64,000 nucleotides of DNA from Trichaptum fuscoviolaceum (GCA_910574455.1 CAJSYZ010000004.1:682001-746000); one strand, 5' to 3'; positions 9,603 to 22,460 are shown, counted from the stretch's first letter. Program-made: numbers and translations. The notes: generated by a model from the sequence alone, not told the origin.

Positions 9603-12600
9603 TACCTTCGTGTGTATTCGCAGACTTGCTACCGATCATCTACCATCATCCATGACGCTACCATTCATGATTCACCTAGTCAATACACTGCTTGACCCTT
9701 CTTACTTGCTTGCTTCTTTTGTCTCTTATCATACTAGGATTTGGGTGGGAGAAGGGTGCGCTAGTGATGGCGTTGCGAGAGGGCAAATGTCGCTTCTGAA
9801 TGATATTAAGCAGAGAAGTGGTTGGTCCGATCGCAACTCTAACTGAATCTCCGGACGACATAAAGTTCATCGGATTGAAGGCTATTTTTAAGAACTCACT
9901 CAAGGAACACTTTCAACTGTCCTAGTTCAACCGCGCTTTCTCTGTCGGCGGAGGTCCACGCCTACTTCATCCACCAAGCAAGCTCGCGGATGGGTATGAT
10001 ACCCTTGGAATCGAGGCAGCTGATGGTCGAGCCCCACGAACGCTTTGGTGGACTTGCAGTCGATGGCACGTGGTCGGCGTGACCGTCGTACTCCGGTTGT
10101 CTTCGAGGTCGACGAGATCATCTCGCACTATCAGGAATGGGACAATTGGAGTAAATGTGTGTGTGCTTGCCCAAGTCCTCATCCTCAAGTATGCTGATGA
10201 ATGTGTTTGACAGGGAATATTTATGTCTGTAGGACTTTCGGCGATAGCGATCACAACGCGTTGGACCTTACTTTCGATTGTCTGTCGGCAGACAGGACAT
10301 TCCCAACTCATTCACCCAACACCTCACAGAGTATCTGTTATTGAGCTATCGTCATCTCAGACGAACTCTACGCCATCCACTGTCACGCAGACCAATGAGC
10401 TGCAGTGGTAACGGATTTCCCATACTATCGGTACGACCATATACGGCCGTCCTGTCCCGTACCGACTTCTCGAACTTCAGAAACGGCCATACTCGTATAC
10501 GGTACTGTGAGGAGCCCTTGGCCGGTGGATCATCGTTGGATTCCTTTCCTACCGTTTATGCGTGTTGTGCATAAGAAGGCAACCACAATGTGAGTGTCGG
10601 CAAAACTAGATTGTGTCTTTTCTTGATGACGCCATGTCTGGTGTAGAATTGTCCGGTCTAATCCTCGCTGTCTGACAAACAGTGGAATACATCGTGAAGA
10701 TCGTTCGAGCGGCCAGACGATGGGAAGTCATCGATGCGAATGTCACCGACGACCTTCTACGTGCGGAGGGGGCTGGCGAGATGCAAAACCTTGTGGCATC
10801 ACAAAGAAAGCGCGCCGCACCCCAACTACAGGCTAGGCTCAGCATTGCAGTAGTTCACTGTCAGAAAACGACTGCGCCTACTCAGGCATGGGACTTCTGC
10901 CTCGGGACTTCTATCAAGTTAGGGCCGTCTAGTGGCTTCGATGAGCGAGCCATCATGTTGAACTCCGCGAAGGCGCGTTCGGGTGCGTCTGGGCAGACCT
11001 GAGCGGTCGGAAACAGCATGAAAGGAACCAGTCGACAAACAATCGCGCCCCTGCGGCGTCGAGCCTTGCGTATAGCTCGCTGCGTTACTCCGCTCAACCT
11101 CTATCAACCTTCATGGCGAATTGGATCAGTGGTTAGAGAAAAGTTCGACACCGAAGACAGCGTCAGGAGCGCTGGAGATAGGATCAGGAGAAGTGACGCT
11201 AGCTAGGGGATGGTGATGGATGAGGCTAGTGATCAAGTCGAATCTGGGACTTCGGTACCGTGCTTTCTACAAAATCAGATTTCTGGCGATCGAAGTCGTA
11301 GAGCTAAGGAAATCGAAGGAGAAGATGCAGGCATTGATAAGCTCCCTCAACGTCATCATCTACCTTGTCGCCATCCTTCCCTCCACTGTCGGGCCGTCTA
11401 GGATGTCAGTGTTAGAAGATGTCGTGGAGTCCCTATCATTGACCTCTGACGGTCCGTTGTCACTTCTGGTCCATTTGAAGGCTGTATCGTGGATCGAAGA
11501 CCTGCTCATCATCTGGGGGCAGCTGAACGCGGAGTGCAGACAATTGCGGATCCTCGCCCAATCGCTGAACTATTCACTAATGGTCCGCAGAAGAGAAGAT
11601 AGGAGATTCCTGTCCTCAGACGCTGCACCCACGTGCGGGTCGATCCCTGAGATAATTTCCACAAGCTGATCTTTCGTCCCATCCTCGAGGCTACACCCCT
11701 ACCTCTTCGAAGGTTCTCATTCAGCAGAAAGCCATTCGCCACCCATTGGACGATCGCTACAGGTTCGCCTTTTCTCTCGGTGACTCGCTACATCAATCCA
11801 TGTCGTCTACGCAATGGGTCGTGTTTTGGTCTGAATACCATTTGGCCATGGAGGCTCTTCACAATGCCCGAGTACTTGTATCATCACCCTCGTACCCATA
11901 CCGTTCAGACGCGCCATTGCGCATATCAGATGGCAACCGACGCATATGGACTCAGCGCCTGTTTGCTTTGTATTGATCTATGGTGTTCCGTCTTTACCTA
12001 GAGCGAAGAGGAGAAGACGATACCATCCATGGACTTGGAGCACATTCTCCCTGAAGTACGCCGATTGAACATTCAGAAAGGGGAAATTATGAGGCCTTTC
12101 AGTATTAGCCGGAGACTGGTCGATTGTTTCTCTTAGCCACGATGTATCATGTACTATCACAGATAAACTATGTATGCATTTTATTTCTATGTTTGCTTGG
12201 CAAGACCCAATGCTGGCGACGATGAGATTTCAGGTGTCCGAGCATGTTGTCTCATGTTCTCCTCATCTGCTGCATCCCAACCCACGGACGTCGCGACAGC
12301 AATGAAGAGGTATCTGAACAACAATCCCATCTCCCAGTTCGTCTGGGTTCAGGAATGGATTCCTGTCTGATTCACATTTGTCGTTTGTCTACTGAACCTC
12401 ATTTGCGCGGATTGTGCATACAGTAAGACGGTCGATGTAAACTTGTGTCCGTTTTCCGATTTGTTTACTTAGCCCGTTTACTGATGTCGCAAATACGACT
12501 CAAATCATGCGGCACCCTAGTTCTCTCGTCTGCTTCATTCGCTTTTCAAAGTTACGATTCTTTGACCACGAGTCGCTCTGACCGGTGGCGTCGTGTACTT

Positions 12601-13173
12601 ACGCTTGTCCATTCTGAAAGTTACCCTGACAACCACAGTCAAAACTGTATCAGGACAGCACTTATACGCGGAGACGTGCGAGACGGAATCACTAATCGCG
12701 ATCTTTTTGTGATGTGAACTTATTGTGCCTCCGAATTTGATGAGCTCAAACACAGATACATACGTAGGATTGAGCATCCGGAGACAAGACAACAAGCCTT
12801 TTTATGAAGATCCAGAATCCCATTCTCGTGTTGATTGTCAAGAATACAAGAACCTGGTGACCGGCAAAAGGCAGCTCTTAGAGTCTTTCTTCGCTCCTCC
12901 CTATTTAATACCTTATCATATACGTATCTCATCCACAAGTAACAAATTTGGACTTAAGTGTCATGCGTTTCAGACGAAGATCAATTGCATTAGTATGTTT
13001 ACAGAACCAACAGAAGGAAGATTCGACACGCGGAATATCCACAAAAATAGACCAGGCGTCAACAATATCGAATAGCTATGCTTGCTGTCAAGCTCGAAGG
13101 AACATTGCATTTGAGATACGCCATAGACTACTGTTGTACAAAAGACATGAAATGATGGTTTGACGTAAATAAG
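9603..13173. other. 3.6 kb without a recognisable gene
   Basis: No family could be recognised on either strand. Open frames are short and overlap on opposite strands, for example 11220-11669 (+) and a - strand stretch over 11667-11400 that is coding-like apart from scattered stops (LVEIISGIDPHVGAASEDRN). The latter may be a decayed gene. No terminal inverted repeats or LTRs were found by eye. Confidence 0.4.
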
Positions 13174-14573
13174 TTATGCGTGCCAGCGCTTCCTTAGAGA
13201 GACAATGAATGATGTAGGACAGACTATAGTACCCTCGACGACAGTCCTAGTACGCAGATGATTTAACAATGTACCCTGGATAAAGAAGTATGTGCTGAGC
13301 TTACTTAATAGCCAATTGACATATGCAATGCAGACCGGACCCAGAGACGTGAGGTTCCGATACAACTGTACGACCCGATGAGACTTCACTTTTTTAACCT
13401 TCCATTTGACGACATGAATCGACAATTTTCCGGAAATATCTTCGAACTGTCTTAGTGCTTCGGCGGCTGAAGGGCGAGCAGTTGGTTCCTTCTGAGTCAT
13501 AGAGTTCGCAAGAGGAGTCAGAAATTCCATGTTTTTGTACATCTGAGGAACCGTTAGTGTACGTTTATGGTGAGAAATGCATTCGCACCTCGATTATCTG
13601 CATCTTATAAAGGTTGCCCAATGTGTAGATATCTACTGGGAAGGGGTCGTACGGGTAAATATCCGATAACTCCGGAACCGTCTTGTCCTGACAACGATTT
13701 CCAGTAACGCGTGATCGTTTGCCATCTGCGAAGTGGGAGGAAATACCGAAGTCGGTGAAATAATACCTGACACCGCCTGCGGCAGTCCTGGAGATGAAGG
13801 GAGCGGGAGCAGAGATATCGAGTTTGGAGTCAATCAACGTTGCATGAAACCCTTTTGGGTACATCTTCTGGGCATCGAACATGATGTTTAACCAGCAACA
13901 ATCTCTAAGGAGCTGTTAGAGAACAGCTACGCTGTTGGCAATAGCTTATTTAACTTACCTATGGGCAACATTATGTTCGTGAAGAAAGGCAACTCCCTAT
14001 GACGGTTCGGTTAAGAAGTACTTTTACGAAGATCTGTACCACGCACCTCAAGTGTTTGATGCACAAAATCAAGCACTTCCTCCATTGTGGCAAATGACGG
14101 ATCAGTGCAGCATCGTAGTTGCGGCATAACGAGGAACTCAGTACCCGGTTCCGTATCGTCCGCAAAGACTTCCTGTATGGAGACGCAATGATTTCTAGCA
14201 CCTTTCATCTTATCCGAGCACAAAAGCATCGCGATTTTCTTTTCCGAACTATTCTTGACGATTTGTTTGATGATCACAGTTCTTCCGCTTTCAATGTGTG
14301 TCGCGTCAATAGTTTTTCTATGCTAATCCATGGGTCAGTGAGCAGTCGATGGGTATGAAGTTAAAGATTGAGACGGACGCCATTAGGGATTGAATCCTCA
14401 CTGCCAAATTCACTCTTTCCTAAGGTGTGCCATGACGGTTTCCAGTCCGGATGGAAGCGCGGACGCAGTCGATAACCATGCCTCTCTAGCATGCTGTAGC
14501 GATCCCTCCACCATATCTCATCCATACGAAGTTTACTATCATCGTACACGAAGTTGTCACCGTCGTTCGCCAT
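13174..14573 (-). CDS. K3a: WWRD-type agaricomycete protein kinase
   Basis: Five exons placed by GT-AG sites and paralogue alignment: 14573-14379, 14322-14047, 13996-13959, 13904-13589, 13542-13174; 397 aa. It starts MANDGDNFVYDD, followed by the family signature IWWRDRYSMLERHGYRLRPRF (about residues 21-41) and a substrate-lobe core (ARNHCVSI, LVMPQLR). The catalytic loop is split by an intron: VAHRDCCWLNIM, with D retained. YFTDFGIS carries the magnesium-binding Asp, then DPFPVDIYTLGN and the C-terminal MTQKEPTARPSAAEALRQFE segment. Exons 3 and 4 (38 and 316 nt) are the same lengths as in K3b and K3c. The family is lineage-expanded in mushroom-forming fungi with unknown substrates. The final exon runs to the first stop; an extra intron near its end cannot be excluded. 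Confidence 0.82.
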
Positions 14574-14890
14574 AGTTGAGGAGCTTCGGGGAAGGATGTG
14601 TATAGAACCTGTTCTTCATGGTCATTGGCCAAAGGCGCGAAGGAAAGAAACCACGCCACGAAAGATTCATAGCCATTCATGGAACACCAAAACGGAAGCT
14701 CTTGTTTACCAAGATTAGTACTAGTAGTAGGACCCGGATTCTGCAACTTGAAACGCCGGGGAGCATGAGCTGTGCTCTTGTTGGTCGGCCTTTTCTGGCA
14801 CCACAATACCATCGATGATCGGATATCCGCGTTGCATCGTCGACGTTTGGTAAGGCATAAGTCATGGTCACAAATCAGCTTCACTCACCA

Positions 14891-15065
14891 AGACTCTCAA
14901 GTAGTCCTCGCAGTCCTCTGATGGAAAACTTTCCAGACTTCCCATGACAGAATCCAATCAAGTTCAGGAACTTGAAGTAGTCGGAGATAACCACAAGGTT
15001 TCAAGTCAAATTATATCCCTCCACCATTTCTCGTAGACACCGAGCTCAGAGTGCGGTTGATCTAG
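14891..15065 (-). pseudogene. K3-family kinase, decayed N-terminal exon
   Basis: Reading - from 15065 gives YEKWWRD, matching the WWRD signature. After a stop and a frame change comes LKPCGYLRLLQVPELDWILSWEVW, which parallels the (M)LERHGYRLRPRFHPDWKPSW region of K3a. At least one stop (TGA near 15003) and one frameshift disrupt it. It lies directly upstream of K3a, so it is probably the remnant of a tandem copy. Confidence 0.6.
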
Positions 15066-15608
15066 AGCCCATCTTTTGGATCTGAATAGCATGGGCGGAG
15101 GTTGTTTAGAATGTCCGGAGAAGGCGAGTGATACTTGCTGCCAGTGGTAGAAGCCTGAGAAGTCCCACGGCCATGACTCCAAGTTGTGACAGTTTGTAGC
15201 GGGAGCACTGGCACGCGAATGTCACGCGTCAAGTCTCTTCAATGTCTTCATCACCAGCGACCAGACAACAAGGACGACTTCAAGATTCAAGTCCGTGTCA
15301 ACTTGCGATAAAGAATAAGATAGTTTGAAACCCACCCGCCCTCCTTTCAGGTACCTCAAAAAACTCCAAAGAGGGTTTTCCGTGGTTGGCAGTGCCTTTG
15401 ACTGGATTTGTCGGCGGTCTGCCCCCTCGGCATTTAATCTGCTATAGAGCAAGGACCCTTTCAGCGAGCTGAAGGGCATTGATTCTCTGAAGGAACACAA
15501 TCACAGCTCTTTACAAAAACAATGAAGCTTCTCAATAGAAGGTGTGAAGAATTAGTTCACAGTTATACATATTCTGATCAAGGAGATGACGTCTAAACTT
15601 CTTCTATC

Positions 15609-17354
15609 TCAGCAGCTCCGAGTCATAGAAAGAAGCTTTGCCAGTACGCTCCCAATAAAATCAGCATCCGCATGCCTGTTGCTCCTTTTTTCGTCCCCAA
15701 ACTTGAGGCACGATACGACGAGATTGGCGTAAGCCGACGTCATCTGGACAGGAAGACAGTCTCTCGCTATGCTAATGAGCCTTCCCTTCCTTCTGTACCA
15801 CGCATCAGATGCGTTATAGCCATCTAATCCCTCGTACTGTGTGCCCTGAAGCTGCCAATCCTCTCCAACGACATACCAGTCCTCCTCCTCGCTCCAGTGC
15901 AAAAGCGATCGCCAAAGCCCTATTTCAAGGAGACATATCCCCAGACTATAGATATCATCGGCTTTGTCAAATTGATAATTGCGCTGACGTTCCAGATGTC
16001 TTGGGTGGTGATAGATAATCTCGGCGAAGATAGCCTCATATGGCCTATCCATTCCGGACTGAGAGTTATCGGACCGACTATAGCAGAAGCCCGCGAGATA
16101 CGGCTTCCCAAGTGTCGTGATGTAAGCTCTGCCGTCACTGTCGTCCGAGGAATCAGGGAGAGGCGGAAGGAGTAAGATATTCTCGGGTCGGACACCTTTG
16201 TGGACGATATCAAGGCTATGCAAAACGTGCACAGCGTTGCATAGTTGCAACGCCAGCTCTATACGTGCATTCCTCGCGTGGTTAATGCACTGCTCGTCGA
16301 GGAGTACCATTCGGAGAGTTCGAGGGGAGCTGAATCCGGGTGGCAGCTGGAGGACGAGATCGTGAAGATCAGTTGTGGGGAAGGAGACACCACGACATCT
16401 GAGGACAGCTATTTTCTCGTCGGTATGTCCGTCCTTTGATGTGATCTGTCGTCGTAGAAGTCGTGCCAGCCTGGATGTATCGTCGTGTGCAGTCTTCTCC
16501 AGACCTTTGCGTCGTAAATGACTTATATCCCGTCGATCAACAAGACATCCTGCATATGTGCCGTCGGTTACAAGAAACAGGGTGTATGGCCGCTTGATCT
16601 TGAAATCGGTAACCTTTAGCCGGTTGTCGATGGGTCGAAGAAAGTCTTGGGGAATGTCGATACGTTCCAGAGGCCGATCATCCTTCAGGCGCTCTTCCGC
16701 ATTTCGAATGAACTCCTGGGCATTTTCGTCGCCTATGATTTGGTTGTGTAGTGGGGCAATAAACATCAAATTGAACAGGTCCATATGGGCCTGGTCCATG
16801 CGCTTCAGAGCTGCCTTGACGTCTCGCTCGATAAGAACGAGATATTGTACGCGATTGAAAGCCATGACTACAGCACCCTTCCCTGGAAGCTTTGACTTCC
16901 TCCGAACCTTTTCCATTCCAGCGCAACAGATATTCTTCAGCTTCGCAAAGTTGAAGGACAGACAACTCCACCACGGGCTATCGTTTGTTGCATCGCTAGT
17001 TTTCTCCATTTTCTCGTTCAGGTCATTCTTCGGAAGTGTCTCGTGCGTTGTCGTGAGGGCATCGTTTGCTTTGTCCGTAAGCCCGCTTCTGCCCCGCAGC
17101 TCGTCGAGCTTCGCTAAAAATTCGCCAGCAGACTGCTCGGCTCTCAGTAACGCCTCTACGATGCGTTGAGATGTCGATGGAAAGTATTCTGAGCGTTTGA
17201 TGATATCGCCCATAAGAATGAGCTGGTGTGCAACATGCTGACCATGCTGTAGATCGAAGTCGATACTGCTGTTGATGTTCGAAGCGTCCTTGATGAGCCT
17301 TGCACACTGAATAACACGTTCGATCAAGTCAGGAATGCCAGTGACAATATCCAT
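15609..17354 (-). CDS. K1: HeLo-like N-terminal domain fused to a pseudokinase
   Basis: Single-exon 581-aa protein starting ATG GAT ATT at 17354 (the broken copy at 27115 starts at the same methionine). Residues 1-95 and about 130-220 are helical, amphipathic and resemble the prion-inhibition/HeLo type of N-terminus found with fungal pseudokinases. Residues about 245-575 have kinase shape (LVLQLPPGF, QLCNAVHVLHSLDIVHKGVRPENILL, DIYSLGICLLEIGLW). The catalytic HRD is HKG (about 385-387) and the DFG position reads LAGF (about 420-423), so both catalytic aspartates are missing and phosphotransfer is not expected. HeLo domains are membrane-acting cell-death executors in HET-s/S. A helical-bundle plus pseudokinase layout resembles MLKL. 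The domain call is by pattern; the cell-death role is inference. Kinase genes flank it on both sides. Confidence 0.85.
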   Translation of the reverse strand: MDIVTGIPDLIERVIQCARLIKDASNINSSIDFDLQHGQHVAHQLILMGDIIKRSEYFPSTSQRIVEALLRAEQSAGEFLAKLDELRGRSGLTDKANDALTTTHETLPKNDLNEKMEKTSDATNDSPWWSCLSFNFAKLKNICCAGMEKVRRKSKLPGKGAVVMAFNRVQYLVLIERDVKAALKRMDQAHMDLFNLMFIAPLHNQIIGDENAQEFIRNAEERLKDDRPLERIDIPQDFLRPIDNRLKVTDFKIKRPYTLFLVTDGTYAGCLVDRRDISHLRRKGLEKTAHDDTSRLARLLRRQITSKDGHTDEKIAVLRCRGVSFPTTDLHDLVLQLPPGFSSPRTLRMVLLDEQCINHARNARIELALQLCNAVHVLHSLDIVHKGVRPENILLLPPLPDSSDDSDGRAYITTLGKPYLAGFCYSRSDNSQSGMDRPYEAIFAEIIYHHPRHLERQRNYQFDKADDIYSLGICLLEIGLWRSLLHWSEEEDWYVVGEDWQLQGTQYEGLDGYNASDAWYRRKGRLISIARDCLPVQMTSAYANLVVSCLKFGDEKRSNRHADADFIGSVLAKLLSMTRSC

Positions 17355-18040
17355 ATGGCGACCAAGGCTTAACAATGAGTGTTATGGATAGTGCAGTGTC
17401 AGTTCTAGGACCTTACAGTCAATGATGATAGGATGAGCCAGAGGGTAAAAAGACCCACAGAAGTTAATCCTTTACTGTATGTACGGTATTGTCTCTGGGA
17501 GCTGAAGAGACGAATCCGGATATGAGAAGCACTAATTCCGAGAGTGGACATGATGGATTGTCGCACCGGAGAAAAGAGAACAAGAGCGTACAAAAAGAAG
17601 TCAGGGCAGCGCCCTCAGGGCCATAACAACGACGGCGTGAGAGTTTCTTGAGCACCCGGGGTCCTATAATACCGTACATATTAGGAAATGTGGTAAACTA
17701 CGTGCTTGACACAACCGGTCTTATTGGGACCCATAAGCACATACTACTATACATAGTAACATACATACCATGCCAAGCACCCATATTGGTTAGTATACTA
17801 GTACTAGTAGTAGTACCATCTCTCCGACTCGGAGTCTTCACAACAAAAAGCTTGTAGTAATTACATAATATGTAAATGCCTTCAGAGCTCGAACTCATCT
17901 GCCACTCAGGCTGGCAGTGCATCTTGCACGTTTCTTCCTTCACGAAAACTTCAAGTCCAAAGCACTCTGGTGGACCGACCGTATCGACCTTTGAGTCTGC
18001 GATACGTTGCTCTCCTGCCTTTCATCCAGCAGAAGTAGCG
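17355..18040. other. Divergent intergenic region K1/K4
   Basis: 686 bp between the ATG codons of K1 (-) and K4 (+). It holds short ACTAGTAGTA-type simple repeats near 17795-17815 and a GACTCGGAGTC palindrome at about 17825. The palindrome also occurs near 30992. No other gene was seen; it presumably holds both promoters. Confidence 0.4.
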
Positions 18041-19401
18041 ATGACAAGCGTCCTTAGCTACCTTCCTGTTCTTGAGGAGGACGAACAAGCGAGGCAAACG
18101 CTATCTGGAGTCACGAGTCGAGTTATTACAGGTGAATCCTTGAAATCTTAACAATATTCCTTACCCCCGCTTGCTCAAATGCAACAACAGAGCTTCGATG
18201 TGGCTCAATCGAAGGTATCACTGTATTCGCCTCAAGTGATCTAACCGATCCAGTTGAAATAGCCACTGGAACTCGAAGCGAAGTATATCGAGCACGATTG
18301 CGGAACAACAAGGTGCCTTCCACATCATTTCGGATGACACAATGCTTAACTCCTACAGCTCGTCGCAGTAAAAGTACTCAAACATCAGTTTGCTCTTGAT
18401 GTGGCGGCAGGCACTGGACAAGGGGAAAAACTCATCTCTGTGAGTACGGGCGTTACAAGCATGTTTTGAAGAACTCATCGAGTGTTATGAGGATACAGTA
18501 CTTTATAAGGGAATGTGGAACGTGGAAGAGCGTGGATAGTCATCCCAATATCGTTACTGTGCTTGGGTTCACAGAGATATTTCAAGGAAGCGGGCTTCCA
18601 GCCATTGTTACTGATTACTATGAGCTCAAAGATTTCCGAAGATATTTATGCGAGATGGAATCATCGGTACCAGAGCAGGCCAGAATAAAGCTTGTAAGTA
18701 CTTAAACGTGCTTGACACTGTAGAAAACTTACACAATCTCTAGATCACCGACGCATCCTCAGGTCTTGCATATCGTGAGCAAATGTAGTAATTGCTATCT
18801 CTTATTCCATTGTAATAAATATGTTTCTGCAGTTCATGCCAAACGTATATTCCATAGAGACATTAAAGCAGTACGTCGATGAAGTCTCGTCATTGCCACT
18901 TGAATGAATGAGCTTACACTACTCCCTTCAGAGCAACATCTTTTTGCGAAGGCAGGATGGCAACCTTGAAGCTGCGATAGGAGATTTTGGCTCGGCAAAG
19001 CTAGAGAATCCGGATCTTTTTAATATTGCCAAGTCAACCGCAACCACCTCTCTTGCATGGACACCACCGGAATATATTTCGGATGGGATTATAAATTACT
19101 CATCGCCTTCAGAGGCGGGAGATGTGTGGTCGCTTGGGTGCACGATTCTTGAGGTTTGCACTGGACTTGCTGGAGTGTTTAGTTCTCTACTTAATATATC
19201 TAGGTTATGATAGAAGACGATCCTTGGCCATTCGGTGAGAACATTAGGCGGCGCCTTATGCAAAAGCAACATCCTCCGAGGCCCGATGGCCTGAAGGATG
19301 GCTTATGGGATATCATAACGTTGTGTTGGAAAAGCGAACCTAAGAGACGAAAGTCTGCATTTATCATTGATGGATTACTACGAGCGTATCTAGTGTCGTA
19401 A
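18041..19401 (+). CDS. K4: small protein kinase, 8 exons
   Basis: Exons 18041-18131, 18191-18312, 18359-18439, 18499-18693, 18744-18774, 18833-18870, 18932-19153, 19204-19401 give one continuous frame of 325 aa. After about 50 residues comes the N-lobe (GTRSEVYRARLRNNK, then VAVK with Lys about 76), FIRECGTWKSVDSHPNIVTVLG, the catalytic loop IFHRDIKASNIF (HRD about 181-183), IGDFGSAK (Asp about 204), the activation/P+1 region LAWTPPEYIS, and DVWSLGCTILE. All catalytic residues are present, so an active Ser/Thr (tyrosine-kinase-like group) kinase is expected. Exon sizes match the paralogue K4' at 47-49 kb almost exactly. It is convergent with K2, the stops being 123 bp apart. Substrate unknown. 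Confidence 0.85.
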
Positions 19402-19524
19402 ACATAGCTTATGGTGATATAGTAACGTTACTCTCAAAACTTCTTTGTCGATATATCATTAATATAAAGCATAAATACATTCGTCGTGCGTGCGATAATT
19501 GGTACATGTAAACGATAGCTTTGA

Positions 19525-22460
19525 CTACGGAAGGTCCTCTAAAAGACGGGTAACCGTTGCGGACAAGTTGAAGATGCTAATCCTCTTACTGGGATCTGTC
19601 TCCCAGCAATGTCGCATGAGATTCCAGTGCGAATCACGCAGACCTTCAATGTCCTCCTTGTTCGCCGGTAAGGCATGGGCATCTACTAATCGAGTTCTTG
19701 AAGAATTCGACTTCTCGAAGGGAGCGATACCGTACTGCGCCTATTTAAGTAAGATAAGAAAAGTAATACATTATAAGCAGTTAGATCACGGGCTCACCTC
19801 CAACATTACACAACCAAAAGCCCAGACATCGCCTTCAATAGATACCCGGACTACGCCGTTGCCGTCTTCGCCCCTACTCCTCAGCTCCGGTGAAAGCCAA
19901 ATATCGTTCGTCTTCCGACCCCTGGCTAATCGGCTCCGCGAGCGAAGCTGGCTTGCTCGCACTGAATCTGCAGAGCCGAAGTCTGCCAACACAGCGTAAA
20001 AGCTGAGGTCCGACTCGTCTTGCCTAATGAGAATATTCACCTGCGTTGACCGACATGATTAGCTAGGCGGAGAAGTCAGACCTACGAGAATCCTTACCGG
20101 TCTAAGATCTCCGTGTGCAAAGCCTTTGCTATGAACTGCAAAGACCCAATGAGCTGCAGCGAAACGTAGACATAGACATGATGCACCCACGATGCGACAA
20201 TCCATTCACGATGTCTTCGATCTGCGTAAAAAAGATATGGCTGAGGTTGTAGGTATGGAAACATGTTGCTGCTGACTCACGAATTGAAGTCTACACTTCT
20301 CACTTAAGTTGCTTCTTCTGTCAAGAGGGTTGCTTGCATTGAAACGGTGACGCCTTAAGAACCTGCAAAGGTTGTCCACACACAATGGTGATACTAAGGT
20401 CGGAAACGAGCACGAATCAAGCGTCGCAAAACCGACAAGGGGTAAAATATTAGGATGATCCAGAGTCGACCATATCTCTGCCTCCTTCTCAACGCGCTAC
20501 GAAGAAGGTAAACAAAAAGCTATTGAAAACAGAGTGTAGGGATTTGTAACACACATTCTGAGGATTGTCGAGGTCCAATGGCTTCTTCACTGCGTACTGC
20601 GATAGTCGTTCAGTTGCGTTTCGCGGGGTTCCGGAATATACTTACGAAGCGAGAGCCCGCGTTCATTTTCATTTTCACCACTTTACCGTACGAACCTTCT
20701 CCGAGCCACTCTTCGGGGCCCACAAGGTCGTAAATTTGCTTTAATCCCAGGCTCTCAATGACTACATCAACTGTGAATATTGTTTCCGCAAAGACATATC
20801 GAAATGCTCTCACAATTGATATTGACGTCGAGACATGGTCTCGGATTGATAGGCTTCAAGAACTTGCAATCCATCTCTCCCAAGTCGCTCTCCTTTTTGT
20901 GTGTTTCGTCGACGAACACGACCATCTCATCAACATCATCAGTGAGTGTACTCATAATAGGTTTACAATGCTGAGTTATTTCAGCAGGAGAGTTAGTCGG
21001 AAGATCTAATATAAAAGCATAGTCAGATATGATTACGGACAAGGGATAGAAGTACCACCTTCTGTCAGTCCTTCCGCGAACTCCATTTGACGGTCAAGAT
21101 CTAAGGAGGCACCTAAGGACTTTTATAAAGGATTAAGGAGTCAATACTAGTCAGAAGCAGATGCAACTTACAAGGAGAAAGACTTGAATTTTTGATATGA
21201 TTGCTGTGACAAGTTTGAGATGTCTTCGCAGCTTCTCAACGAAAATGCCATCGAAATCAAGTTCGGATTTGCGCAGAATTACTTGTGCACATGCAGTTAA
21301 CTTGCCAATAAGATATACAACACTTCGAATCATGCATTAGATTGGTACAAAAAGAGGGGCAAACAACTCACGGCGCTGTAACCTCAAATATCATCCTAAT
21401 ACTCTCTTTTGCTCGGCTACAATAACTCAACAGATACATGAGATGCAGTACCGCACTCCGCGCCTTCATGCACATTGTTGAGATTTGATCATGGAGAACG
21501 GATGCCGTTATAACCTATTATCAACATGTGTTATCACTTTTATCCAGTATCATTAAAGCCCGAGAAGCAATCGTACCTGATCTTTAGATAGCGACAAGGT
21601 ATAATACAACTTGCGGCCCAGCCTTTTCGCATCCTCCCACACATTCGATTCTGCCAAGTGTTGTCAGTTTCATTTCAGTTCATTATCTCGTACTTACCAG
21701 AGACGCCCTGTTGTTGCTCCGAGTCGTCCCTCCACCACTCGAGGAAGTCCTTTGGGTCGAACCCAACTATCTCCCAAGACTCTGGATTATTTGGAAGCCT
21801 CAGGCCTTCCGAAATGTTAGGTAGCGAGAAGATTATGATAACTATGAAAATGCCCACATTGGAAGTCGAGATTCCAAATCAACTGCTCTGGAACATCTCC
21901 TTTTTCGTGCCATGTAGTTTTGATAAGTAGACTAGTTCTCGAAGCAAAGCTGAGCTTGACGAAGCTGTCCCGGGTCAGAGCTTCTGTTGTTCTCTATAAA
22001 TTAAGGTGATTCTGGTTAAGTTCAGCAAATCTTAGCTGAGGCAGACCTTCAAGACTATTATTCTATCTGGTGCTGCATTGTTCAATATTCGCAATGCCTC
22101 TATCGCCTTATGATGACCTGTGCGGGGAACGCGCTTTGCTAAAGCCGAGTATCTTCCTGCATTCTCTAGTGCAACATTTGCACCTTGACAAAATCTATAG
22201 GGCAGGCATTGTTAAAACGACATAGGGCTAACTCAGAGGGGCTGCACGAACAGTTCAGTACGCGATGACATATCTTCTAAGTTCAAATCCCTTTTCATGT
22301 CAATTTTGAGCTTAGCGGCCGTCCCCTGAACAGTTACATACTGCTCTTCGACCTCCCGTTTCGCTTTTGATAAAGCTTTAGACTGATAATCGAGTAAGTA
22401 AGACCCATTCAGGTTGCGATTATTAGAGTTAATTACCTGGCCTTTGATGGTGTATATCAT
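19525..22460 (-). CDS. K2: multi-exon kinase with long helical N-terminal region
   Basis: Seventeen exons were placed: 22460-22437, 22382-22262, 22183-22047, 21993-21858, 21805-21698, 21650-21577, 21514-21372, 21322-21172, 21119-21059, 21005-20835, 20770-20646, 20596-20555, 20496-20281, 20221-20191, 20135-20098, 20040-19798, 19740-19525; 678 aa, no internal stop. Residues 1 to about 385 hold several predicted helices and match no family I recognise. The kinase domain follows: LGEGSYGKVVKMK, YAVKKPL, EKEAEIWSTLDHPNILPLVG, HGDLRPVNILI, LADFGSADS, NDIWLSPEL, DVWAFGCVMLE. The catalytic Asp is present but HRD is HGD, a non-RD kinase. The N-terminal half aligns exon by exon with K2' at 33-47 kb. 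A signalling kinase with a sensor or executor N-terminus is inferred. Confidence 0.82.

Noticed and set aside
9603..13173. A real gene in 11220-11669 (+)
   Set aside because: Overlaps equally open antisense stretches, shows no recognised motif, and lacks convincing splice structure.
16558..17169. 203-codon + strand frame opposite K1
   Set aside because: Antisense shadow of K1, low complexity (Phe/Ser/Arg-rich), no start context or motif.
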